Source: Chrysoperla carnea (lineage: Eukaryota; Arthropoda; Insecta; Neuroptera; Chrysopidae). From it: a DNA stretch of 64,000 bases. Below are positions 12,920-20,336 of the stretch, piece after piece. Made by a program: the position numbers and the translations under genes. The notes below the pieces were generated by a model, which ran no database searches, was not told the DNA's origin, and saw only the letters and a program-made list of their open reading frames with translations. Every line of letters starts with the position of its first letter. Position 1 is the first letter of the stretch. The DNA is taken from the NCBI RefSeq assembly GCF_905475395.1, contig NC_058337.1:91010368-91074367 (forward strand), given 5' to 3'.

Positions 12920-13405
12920 AGTAGAAGAGTCATGTACCTTTCAGCACAGTTGGATGGTACACTTTTCAAAAAAGGGCAAACCTAGGTGAATGTTGGAAAC
13001 CTCGGAAGTTGGAGGGGATAGATGACGTCATTGACCAATAGTAAATCAAGATGGCGTCGGGGGGTGTGGTGTTGGGGAATAATGGCTGCCTAAGCATTGA
13101 TGACGTCATTGGCTTTGACCAATAGTAGCGCTGTAAAAATCAAGATGGCGTTGGGAGGTGTGGTGGGGTGAGGAATGGCTAAACGGGGGGGTTGGCTTTA
13201 ACCAATAGTGGCGGAGAGTGAACAGGGGGCGGGACGTAAGGGCAAACCTAGGTGAATGTTGGAAACCTCGGCATTGGCCAATAGTAAATTAAGATGGCGT
13301 CGGGAGGTGTGGTGGAGGAGAATAATGGCTGCCTAAGCATTGATGACGTCATTGGCTTTGACCAATAGTGGTGCTTGACGGGGAGTGAACGGGGGGCGGG
13401 ACGTT
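12920..13405. repeat. Left terminal inverted repeat, GC-rich part
   Basis: The outer 17 bp match the right end, followed by a side-specific 16-nt spacer (12937-12952). Matching resumes at gatggtacac and runs on through gggcaaacctaggtgaatg. The block has three TGACGTCA sites (13023, 13101, 13344), three AAGATGGCG sites and several accaatag/attggc (CCAAT-type) motifs. The tip sequence agggcaaacctaggtgaatg recurs at about 13239, so the terminal unit is duplicated with a period near 266 bp. The right arm has no second copy. Confidence 0.9.
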
Positions 13406-14035
13406 GACATTAGTTAGCAATTTTCAAGAATATGTTAATTTGACCTTGAAAAATATTGTAATTTGACACTTTAAATATACATGATAAAATTCAAGATACG
13501 TGACCGGATGTTAATATTTTTTTTTATTGAGTCAGCATTGTAATATGACACTTGAAATTTACATAATAAAAATACATGTTCAAACTTGTTTGAATGGACT
13601 TTGATCTTAAAATAATTTCACACGTGTCAGCATTTTTCAAGAATATGTTAATTTGACCTTGAAAAATATGATATCATCATCTTGTAACAAGTTCAAACTT
13701 GTTTGAAATAATTTTACATGTGTCAAAACACGTGACCGGATATTAATATTTTTTTATGATTAAGCAATGTAATATGACACTTGAAATTTACATAATAAAA
13801 ATACATGTTCAAACTTGTTTGAATGGACTTTGATCTTAAAATAATTTTACACGTGTCAGCTATTCTCAAAAATATGTTAATTTGACCTTGAAAAATATGA
13901 TATCATCATCCTGTTACAAGTTCAAACTTGTTTGAATAAAAATACATGTTCAAACTTGTTTGAACATGTTTAAACTTGTTTGAATCGCATTAGATCTTAA
14001 AATAATTTTACACGTGTTATGAGATTAGATAATAA
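13406..14035 (+). repeat. Left subterminal AT-rich repeat block
   Basis: Imperfect copies of a module of about 230-350 bp contain ttcaagaatatgttaatttg, gaccttgaaaaatatgatat, cgtgaccggatgttaatat, acacgtgtcagc and the dyad gttcaaac-tt-gtttgaac. The module is repeated internally at 16501-17505 and inverted at 25270-25965. No ORF was found. Confidence 0.9.
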
Positions 14036-14073
14036 TTTTTGCTGGTGGGGGATTTTTGGAGTGGTGGTAATCA

Positions 14074-14084
14074 TATAAAAAAGG
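14074..14084 (+). promoter_or_regulatory. TATA box for the left ORF
   Basis: TATAAAAAAGG lies 66 bp upstream of the ATG at 14140. Two G-rich motifs sit just upstream, gctggtggggg at 14041 and agtggtggt at 14060. Similar motifs occur near the other element promoters. Confidence 0.6.
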
Positions 14085-14139
14085 CGCTCGACATTACGGT
14101 AATATCAGTTTTCATTAAATATTCATAATATTAATCAAA

Positions 14140-14505
14140 ATGAATAGAGCAGAATTAAAATTATTAGATAGTTGTTTAGTGCGACCATGCATAAAAATGG
14201 ACGACTTGCCACTGAAAAAAAAATTAAAAATACTAAAAATGGAGCGGATTCTAACGATACATGGGCCATCAATAAAAGTTTCACTGGATATAAGCCTAGA
14301 TGGTACAGAAAACGAGGGGGTTTTTCTACCATCTAGGTTTGCAGTGTTGACGGACAACATGATTAAATTATTTAACACAAAACCGGGGTATTTGATGGTG
14401 GAGGAGAAAATTGGAAGAAGTCACCAATTAACGCTGCGCCTATTCGAAGATGATGTTAACGAAGATTGTGTTGACATCGAAGAAGAAAGTCAAGCATTAT
14501 TTTAA
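14140..14505 (+). CDS. Small conserved-looking protein, possible OB-fold-like DNA-binding protein
   Basis: This 121-residue ORF is the first gene inside the left terminus. A TATA box stands 66 bp upstream, and AATAAA follows at 14576-14581, so it has complete gene signals. Residues 21-40 are lysine-rich. Residues 45-100 alternate hydrophobic and polar residues in a beta-strand-like pattern, with VFLPSRFAVLTDNMI near the middle. The last 20 residues are acidic (DDVNEDCVDIEEE). The pattern recalls small proteins I associate with arthropod Maverick-like elements, and its beta-rich core would fit single-stranded-DNA binding in support of the polymerase. That role is inference; no diagnostic catalytic or metal motif is visible. 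The overlapping minus-strand frames look like shadows. Confidence 0.7.
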   Translation: MNRAELKLLDSCLVRPCIKMDDLPLKKKLKILKMERILTIHGPSIKVSLDISLDGTENEGVFLPSRFAVLTDNMIKLFNTKPGYLMVEEKIGRSHQLTLRLFEDDVNEDCVDIEEESQALF

Positions 14506-14575
14506 AATCATTCCTATATTGAATTTTGTTACTGCAAGATATATATATTTTATTGTTATACATCAGAAATTTCCG

Positions 14576-14581
14576 AATAAA
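14576..14581 (+). terminator. Polyadenylation signal for the left ORF
   Basis: AATAAA lies about 70 bp after the stop codon at 14503-14505. Confidence 0.6.
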
Positions 14582-14589
14582 AAAATCAT

Positions 14590-14875
14590 TTTATAAAATC
14601 TATGTATTTTTATTTTTAAATATTTATAATACAACACTGTTTTTTTAAATAAGAAACTTACAATAAAAATAACATTTTTACAATGTGATATTTTTTATTT
14701 TTATTTTTTTTTATAAATCACAAGTATGTGCACAAAAACGGTCCACTATAACAAATTTTTTATTGTTACAAGTATGTTCATAAAAACGTTCCACTATAAA
14801 AGGAGACTTTTTTTTATCAATATATGAATCGTGTAAAGAGTCGAACCCTAACCACCGGATTTTAACTTTGGATCC
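14590..14875 (-). repeat. Left arm of an internal inverted duplication (partner 20074-20305)
   Basis: The reverse complement of this interval matches 20074-20305 through the chromodomain codons and the AT-rich 3' sequence that follows, including a shared phrase like aaaaatatcacattgtaaaaat. Homology begins abruptly at ggatccaaag in both. The copies lie about 5.2 kb apart in opposite orientation. Confidence 0.85.
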
Positions 14876-15037
14876 ACGTTTAGCTAAGACCTTTTCCACT
14901 AAATAAATGTTTGGATCGTGAACTTTTTGTAATTCTTCGGCATAGAAACCACCCTTTATATCGTTGTTGTAATCCTTCAATAAATATGTTCTTGGGTTTG
15001 TAAGTTTCACCTCGTGAATGGTGAATATTTCTGGTAA
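14711..15037 (-). pseudogene. Integrase C-terminal tail with chromodomain; catalytic core missing
   Basis: The minus frame from a TAG at 15038-15040 down to the stop at 14711 encodes the end of a Maverick-type rve integrase. It contains TNPRTYLLKDYNNDIKGGFY, then a chromodomain (YLVEKVLAKRG, KVKIRWLGFDSLHDSYID). A methionine at 15010 could start a 99-residue product. Known relatives place this segment directly after the D,D,E catalytic core. Here the core is absent and a tandem AT-rich repeat begins at the break. The C-terminus carries a duplicated segment of about 51 bp (IVERFYEHTC, then IVDRFCAHTC). It is either a dead remnant or a stand-alone chromodomain protein that could bind histone marks; the ORF alone cannot decide. 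Confidence 0.8.
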
Positions 15038-15170
15038 CTACTCCGATTTTATAAGTTTTTTAACAAAATTGATTTGATAACTACTTTAATACTCTGATTT
15101 TATCAATTTTTTTAGTAAAATTGTTTTTTTATCTGCTTTAATACTCTGATTTCTCAGTTCATATCTGGTT
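15028..15170. repeat. Degenerate tandem repeat, about 52-bp unit
   Basis: Two to three decayed units share taactactttaatactctgat-like sequence followed by a T-rich stretch with aaaattg. The array starts exactly where integrase homology ends. Confidence 0.6.
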
Positions 15171-16380
15171 CATATCCAAATCTAACGTGACAGGAGAATT
15201 TTGATTTATTTTTATAAAACAAAGATTATTTAAGAAAATAACGTGTGTCTTTTTCTTGGGTATTGAATATGTTACTTATATGATATATAAAATAAGTAAA
15301 TTATCAATCTAACTTAAATGCAGTCTTACTTATAAATCTAAAAATTTGAAATATCTCGAGAAGAGTTGATTTTATCATAAAAATAAACAAAATTTACCCT
15401 AATTACTGCTAAGAAACATAAAAATTGATCATTTTTTATTAAAATTTCGACTTAAGACTTAACAAATACATAAATTAAAATTTGGGGTACTTACTCATTT
15501 GAAGTCTAAATTAGTGTTCTAGCATACAAAGTTAACAATTTTTAAGTATTTCTGGCAAACAAAAAAGGTGTATGAAAATATATTTTCATGATTTATATTC
15601 ACTGATCTATTGGTTGGTTTAATGGGGTCGAGTTTGTTAGGTCTGCGTGTTTTTAGCCCTTGCGTTTATCTCCTGTGATTATTTAAGAAAATAACATGTA
15701 CCACTCTAATTTATTCAAAATTATTATGGAATGTATCTGGTGTTGTGATTTATCATACATTTATCCTCATTCTTAATTCTTAAAATCATATCATTAGATT
15801 TGTATTTAGAGTCAGTGTGGTGAAATTTTAGTTCAAAGAACAAAAAAAATATTAAAATTTATGTAAAATTAATAGTTTCTTAGACATTTTTCATCAAAAA
15901 CATCAAAGTAAACCATTTTTCATGCAAATTTTATGTTTCTTCCACCTTATTGTCACTCACAAAAATAATAAGAAACAAATAATCGGGATTTACAACATAA
16001 TGTATCACTGAAACACAATAGCTACTCCTTTTTTATGTGAAGTTTTTGTTTTTGAATGTTTTTTGTCATTTGAATAAATAATATGACACAAAACTAGAAA
16101 AATTATTACAACCATCAATTACTACCTGTAAAGTTGTCAATTATGTCTAAATTATTTGCACATTTACAAACTAAATTATCATTGAAACACAAAAAAATGT
16201 GGATATTTTGTGGAAAATTTGGGTTTTTCCTAACTTTTTTTGTCATTTTAAAAATACTATGAACTGAACTTATGGTAGAATATCAATTTTACCTATTAAG
16301 AGGCAATTAAATACCCAAAACACAAATTTATTTATATATTTTAATGAAATTTTGTTTTTTTCAACCTAGTATTGAAAACT
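15171..16380. other. AT-rich interior of the element, no gene recognised
   Basis: In a full-length relative this position would hold genes. Here I find no supported frame. Weak, decayed repeats near 15890-16230 share a phrase like ttacaa...cactgaaacacaa. Possibly a graveyard of deleted element genes. Confidence 0.45.
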
Positions 16381-16381
16381 T

Positions 16382-16507
16382 ATGAAAAAAAATATTGATT
16401 CCAATAGTGATCCTAATATATTAATTGATAAATTAAGAAGGCTACATTCTACAAACATCGGAAGAGAAATACTATCTATAATCCATTACTTGAGGATTTG
16501 GCCTTGA
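16382..16507 (+). pseudogene. Truncated duplicate of the C2H2 protein's C-terminal module
   Basis: A 41-codon frame starting at ATG 16382 reads SDPNILIDKLRRLHSTNIGR and then EILSIIHYLR. It closely matches the last 34 residues of the C2H2 ORF at 17909-18427. The match stops where the subterminal repeat begins (about 16499), and the frame ends at a TGA inside that repeat. It is best read as a broken duplicate left by recombination with the repeat block. Expression as a micro-protein is possible but unsupported. Confidence 0.75.
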
Positions 16508-17505
16508 AAAATATGATATCATCATCTTGTTACAAGTTCAAACTTGTTTGAAATAATTTTACACGTGACCGGATGTTAATATTTTTTTATTGAGCGATGT
16601 AATATGACACTTGAAATTTACATAATAAAAATACATGTTCAAACTTGTTTGAATGGACTTTGATCTTAAAATAATTTTGCACGTGTCAGCAATTTCAAGA
16701 ATATGTTAATTTGACCTTGAAAAATATGATATCATCATCCTGTTACAAGTTCAAACTTGTTTGAAATAATTTTACACGTGACCGGATGTTAATATTTTTT
16801 TATGATTAAGCAATGTAATATGACACTTGAACGTGTTAGATAATAATTTGCAAGTCTGAATTCCAAGAAAAGAATATTATGAGTCTACAATTTTCAAGAA
16901 TATGTCGAAATAGATATCATCTAACCTTGAAAAATATTGTAATTTGACACTTTAAGTATACATGATAAAATTCAAGATACGTGACCGGATGTTAATATTT
17001 TTTTATTGAATCAGCAATATAATATGACACTTGAAATTTACATAATAAAAATACATGTTTAAACTTGTTTGAACTTGTTTAAACTTGTCTGAATTCCAAG
17101 AAAAAATAATTATTTTGAATTACGATTATAAAAATATCAAATTACAACTTTTTTAGTGGTGGGGTTGTTTGAAATAATTTTACATGTGTCAAAACACGTG
17201 ACCGGATGTTAATATTTTTTTATGATTAAGCGATGTAATATGACACTTGAAATTTACATAATAAAAATACATGTTCAAACTTGTTTAAATGGACTTTGAT
17301 CTTAAAATAATTTTACACGTGTCAGCTATTCTCAAAAATATGTTGAAATAGATTTGACTTTGAAAAATATGATATCATCATCCTGTTACAAGTTCAAACT
17401 TGTTTGAATAAAAATACATGTTCAAACTTGTTTGAACATGTTTAAACTTGTTTGAATCGCATTAGATCTTAAAATAATTTTACACGTGTTATGAGATTAG
17501 AATAA
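16501..17505 (+). repeat. Internal subterminal-repeat block, right-arm type joined to left-arm type
   Basis: 16501-17164 matches the reverse complement of the right subterminal arm (about 25262-25940), including the gaattccaagaaaa segments and the agtggtgggg motif at its end. 17165-17505 matches the end of the left arm (about 13690-14035). The two meet at about 17165. This juxtaposition is not expected inside one intact element. Confidence 0.8.
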
Positions 17506-17646
17506 AGGTTTTATTTAATAAAAATCTTATAAATATTTTTTTTTTTATTTATTAATGATTAAAATTTACATTTTAAAAAAAATTTACAGAAAAAAATTAT
17601 TATTATGAATCTGAAAAAACACACAAAGTATTGGTGACACTACAGT
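17506..17646. other. AT-rich spacer
   Basis: Homopolymer-rich sequence precedes the lysine-rich ORF. No clear TATA box was seen. Confidence 0.4.
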
Positions 17647-17841
17647 ATGGGATTAAAAAAGAAAAAGACGAAAAAGGCAAAGAAAACTATAAACTTTATA
17701 GCATCAGTGCGAAAGGCACGAAATGCCTTGTTTCTAAACAGACCAGTATTAAACTGGTCAAAACCAGTATTAAACAGACCTGTTTCTAAACAGACCAGTA
17801 TTAAACCGGTCAAAACCAGTATTAAACAGACCTGTTTCTAA
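17647..17841 (+). CDS. Small lysine-rich ORF with a minisatellite-encoded tail
   Basis: This 64-residue ORF starts MGLKKKKTKKAKK, then INFIASVRKARNALF. From about residue 30 its codons are made by the minisatellite described at 17730-17850, giving repeats of the type KPVLNRPVSKQTSIKPV. The strongly basic N-terminus recalls the small basic core-like proteins encoded next to the conserved unknown protein in related elements. The hydrophobic part such proteins usually carry is absent. I infer a core-protein-like gene truncated by, or fused to, the repeat. Confidence is limited by the short length and low complexity. Confidence 0.4.
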   Translation: MGLKKKKTKKAKKTINFIASVRKARNALFLNRPVLNWSKPVLNRPVSKQTSIKPVKTSIKQTCF

Positions 17842-17850
17842 ACAGACCTA
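17730..17850. repeat. Minisatellite, left copy flanking the two-gene cassette
   Basis: Interleaved short units such as aaaccagtatt, aaaccggtc and aaacagacctgtttct contain internal palindromes (accagtattaaactggt, aaacagacctgttt). The same units reappear at 19660-19740 on the other side of the two ORFs. Confidence 0.85.
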
Positions 17851-17908
17851 TTATTTCAAGTTACTCCATCAGTCAGTTCACAACCGATACAGTTTTTTTT
17901 TGATAAAC

Positions 17909-18427
17909 ATGTTTAAATGTGAATATTGTGATCTCATATTTTCTCGGAAATTTAATAAAAATAGACACATTCAGCGTTGTCACGCCTCTGATTTCAACAA
18001 TGCTATTCAAAATATACATAATGATAAAGATTGTTCTATTGCTGAATCTAGTAAAAGAAAACGAACATTGAGCAATTCTTCAAAGAGTTCGGAATCTATC
18101 GTTGCTAAAACTTCAAAGTTAAAACCAAATGATGATGAATCATATGATGATATTTCATTTAATGAATCAGAGAGTAGCAATCAAAGGTTTAATCTGGAAA
18201 TGAGTAGTGATAGAAGCAAATTGGATAATTCACAAACTAAACAATACAAGGAATATGAATCAGCTATGAATAGTAAGAGTGTCCTAGAGGTTGATGAAAA
18301 TATTTCTTATTATAATGTTGATCCCAATGTATTAATTGATACATTAAGAAGTCTATATTCTACAGATGTTGGAAAAGAAATACTGTCTATAATTCATCAC
18401 TTGCGAAAAACAAATATAATTAAATAA
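17909..18427 (+). CDS. C2H2 zinc-finger protein with serine-rich middle and shared C-terminal module
   Basis: I chose ATG 17909 because it immediately precedes the finger; the longer frame has no upstream ATG. The product is about 172 residues. Residues 4-25 form one C2H2 finger (C4, C7, H20, H25; spacing C-x2-C-x12-H-x4-H). A basic patch SKRKR at about 48-52 could be a nuclear localisation signal. Residues 55-125 are serine-, glutamate- and aspartate-rich and probably disordered. The last 35 residues (DPNVLIDTLRSLYSTDVGKE and on) resemble the C-terminus of the neighbouring 324-residue protein and of the fragment at 16382. A nuclear DNA-binding role is likely from the finger; its target is unknown. 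It sits 253 bp upstream of the next ORF, same strand. Confidence 0.75.
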   Translation: MFKCEYCDLIFSRKFNKNRHIQRCHASDFNNAIQNIHNDKDCSIAESSKRKRTLSNSSKSSESIVAKTSKLKPNDDESYDDISFNESESSNQRFNLEMSSDRSKLDNSQTKQYKEYESAMNSKSVLEVDENISYYNVDPNVLIDTLRSLYSTDVGKEILSIIHHLRKTNIIK

Positions 18428-18531
18428 CAAGTTGATATTAACTTTTAACATAAAATTAGTAATTTCTTATTAAAAATCATTTATGTATTTTGTTTTAATC
18501 TAAAATTGTAATTTTTTTTTAAATAAAATTT

Positions 18532-18537
18532 TTTTTT
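18532..18537 (+). terminator. Polyadenylation signal after the C2H2 ORF
   Basis: AATAAA lies about 105 bp after the stop codon. Confidence 0.45.
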
Positions 18538-18680
18538 ATCTAATCTGTAGTACAAGTTGATTTATTATTATTCCTTATAAAGAGCTTATTATCTAGGTTG
18601 ATTGCTGATGCTTGTTAGGTTATTAAGCGCTGTTTATCAACTGTATAGGTCATTTAATTTGTGATCTTTCATGTGATAAC

Positions 18681-19655
18681 ATGCTTCAGACAACGAAACA
18701 GATAGCTAAGTTGAGAGATATTATACAGAAAAAGTATAACGCACTCAAAGCTGATGAACAAACAGCGACCATTTCATTAGAAAAAGCATTTAAGCCCATC
18801 ACTGATCCGTTGAATAAGCTAGTAGAAAAACAAGAGAACAAAAATGATTTTACTCGAATTAATATAAAACGCAAGATGGAAGATGATACATTAGAAGACA
18901 ATAAAGATGAACTATTAAATTATACGCCAATGAAGGCTCGAAAATTATTTGAAGATACTCCAGTAGTCACAAAACAAAATCTATCAGACACCTATGAGGA
19001 TGATGCATTACACACTCCTGATGTTGTATTTAGGGAGATTATAAAATCACCAGAGAATAATCAGCATGCACTTCAGCATTTTACAAAGACTTATGGAGAT
19101 ATGGCCGGTAAATACATTTATTTTATATTATCGAATAAAGATGATAAGCTTATCGATAATATTTACGGATTACGTTATGATAATGCTGCTGATAGATTAT
19201 ATGTAGGTAATTCAGTGGTTCACATTAAGCATAACGATATACAAGTCAACGAAAAATGGTACGACGGGACATCAGGTTTATATGAGCTTTTAGTAAAACA
19301 GATACCAAAACATTATTCAGAGCAAGACATGCGTAACTATTTAGAAATTGTAACATCAACAAACGCTTATAGACGGAATTATGACTCTCGGGGTCAAATT
19401 CAAGGAACTAGAGGTTTAAAGTATAAAAAAATCATTAAGAAACATCTATACCCATCGGCTCCTGCTTCTGGTAGCGGTCTAACATTATCACGAGTAACTA
19501 ATAATCCCATAGATTATGTGTACTGGAATACAATCGACGAACTTTGCGACAGATTACGGCTGTTATGCGCATCACGTGACGCGGGAAATTTCAGCCACCA
19601 AAATGAGATAAATAGTTTGATACAAGAGTTAAGGGAAGAAAACATAATATACTGA
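18681..19655 (+). CDS. Conserved protein of unknown function typical of Maverick-like elements
   Basis: This 324-residue ORF starts at ATG 18681. Residues 1-60 are probably helical or coiled-coil (IAKLRDIIQKKYNALKADEQ, then LEKAFKPITDPLNKLVE). A charged linker follows, then a conserved-looking core: YIYFILSNKDDKLIDNIYG, RLYVGNSVVHIKHNDI, WYDGTSGLYELL and TSTNAYRR. The C-terminus has YVYWNTIDELCDRLRLL and HQNEINSLIQELREENIIY. I recognise this architecture from arthropod and cnidarian proteins found near protein-primed polymerase genes, where the biochemical role is unknown. I see no catalytic signature. The ending resembles that of the C2H2 ORF upstream, which suggests a common docking or oligomerisation module. 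The minus-strand frame inside it is a shadow. Confidence 0.8.
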   Translation: MLQTTKQIAKLRDIIQKKYNALKADEQTATISLEKAFKPITDPLNKLVEKQENKNDFTRINIKRKMEDDTLEDNKDELLNYTPMKARKLFEDTPVVTKQNLSDTYEDDALHTPDVVFREIIKSPENNQHALQHFTKTYGDMAGKYIYFILSNKDDKLIDNIYGLRYDNAADRLYVGNSVVHIKHNDIQVNEKWYDGTSGLYELLVKQIPKHYSEQDMRNYLEIVTSTNAYRRNYDSRGQIQGTRGLKYKKIIKKHLYPSAPASGSGLTLSRVTNNPIDYVYWNTIDELCDRLRLLCASRDAGNFSHQNEINSLIQELREENIIY

Positions 19656-19659
19656 AAAC

Positions 19660-19740
19660 CGGACCTGTTTCTAAACAGACCAGTATTAAACCGATCAAAA
19701 CCAGTATTAAACCGGTCAAAAACAGTATTAAACAGACCTG
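19660..19740. repeat. Minisatellite, right copy flanking the cassette
   Basis: The same units as at 17730-17850 (aaacagaccagtattaaacc and aaaaccagtatt). The array starts just after the stop codon of the 324-residue ORF. Confidence 0.85.
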
Positions 19741-19874
19741 TTTAGATACAGACCTGTTTAGATGCAGATCTGTTTAGATACTGACCTGTTTAGTTACAGA
19801 CCTGTTTAGATACAGACCTGTTTAGAAACAGACCTGTTAAGATACAGACCTGTTTAGATACAGACCTGTTTAGT
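19732..19874. repeat. 16-bp tandem repeat, about nine units
   Basis: The unit acagacctgtttagat is repeated with small changes. Each unit contains the near-palindrome aaacagacctgttt split over unit borders. It grows directly out of the flanking minisatellite. Confidence 0.9.
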
Positions 19875-19985
19875 ATTATCGGAGTAATTTGGAGTAATTT
19901 GGAGTAATATCGGAGTAATTTGGAGTAATATCGGAGTAATATCGGAGTAATTTGGAGTAATATCGGAGTAATTTGGAGTAATTTT
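19875..19985. repeat. 10-bp tandem repeat of ggagtaat units
   Basis: About ten units alternate between tatcggagtaa and tttggagtaa. The array abuts the 16-bp array with no gap. Confidence 0.9.
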
Positions 19986-20073
19986 TCCCAACCCCAGGTA
20001 TTAGTGTAGAAGATGTTTGTGAATCAATATGAATTCTGATTCAAAATAATGATAATTTACCTTAAATGATGAT

Positions 20074-20154
20074 GGATCCAAAGTTAAAGTCCGGTGGTTA
20101 GGGTTCGACTCTTTACATGATTCATATATTGATAAAAAAAGTCTTATTTCATAG
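20074..20154 (+). pseudogene. Second, broken chromodomain fragment
   Basis: The plus frame begins abruptly at GSK and reads KVKVRWLGFDSLHDSYIDKK before a premature stop at 20152-20154. It is an inverted partial copy of the chromodomain at 14711-14875. Both the upstream half of the domain and the duplicated tail are missing, so it is not a functional gene. Confidence 0.8.
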
Positions 20155-20305
20155 TGGACCGCTTTTGTGAACATATTTGTGTTTTATAAAAAAAAAAAAT
20201 AAAAATAAAAAATATCACATTGTAAAAATATTTTTTTTATTGTAAAATTTTATCTATAACATATAAAAACAGAGTTGTATTATAATAATATTTAAAAAAT
20301 ATATA
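20074..20305 (+). repeat. Right arm of the internal inverted duplication
   Basis: Matches the reverse complement of 14590-14875, extending past the coding part into the AT-rich 3' flank. The shared noncoding sequence shows that a DNA segment, not a processed transcript, was duplicated. Confidence 0.85.
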
Positions 20306-20336
20306 TTTATAAATTATCGAAAATACATTATAATTA

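Noticed and set aside
19732..19985. CRISPR array
   Set aside because: Direct tandem units without unique spacers, in an insect genome.
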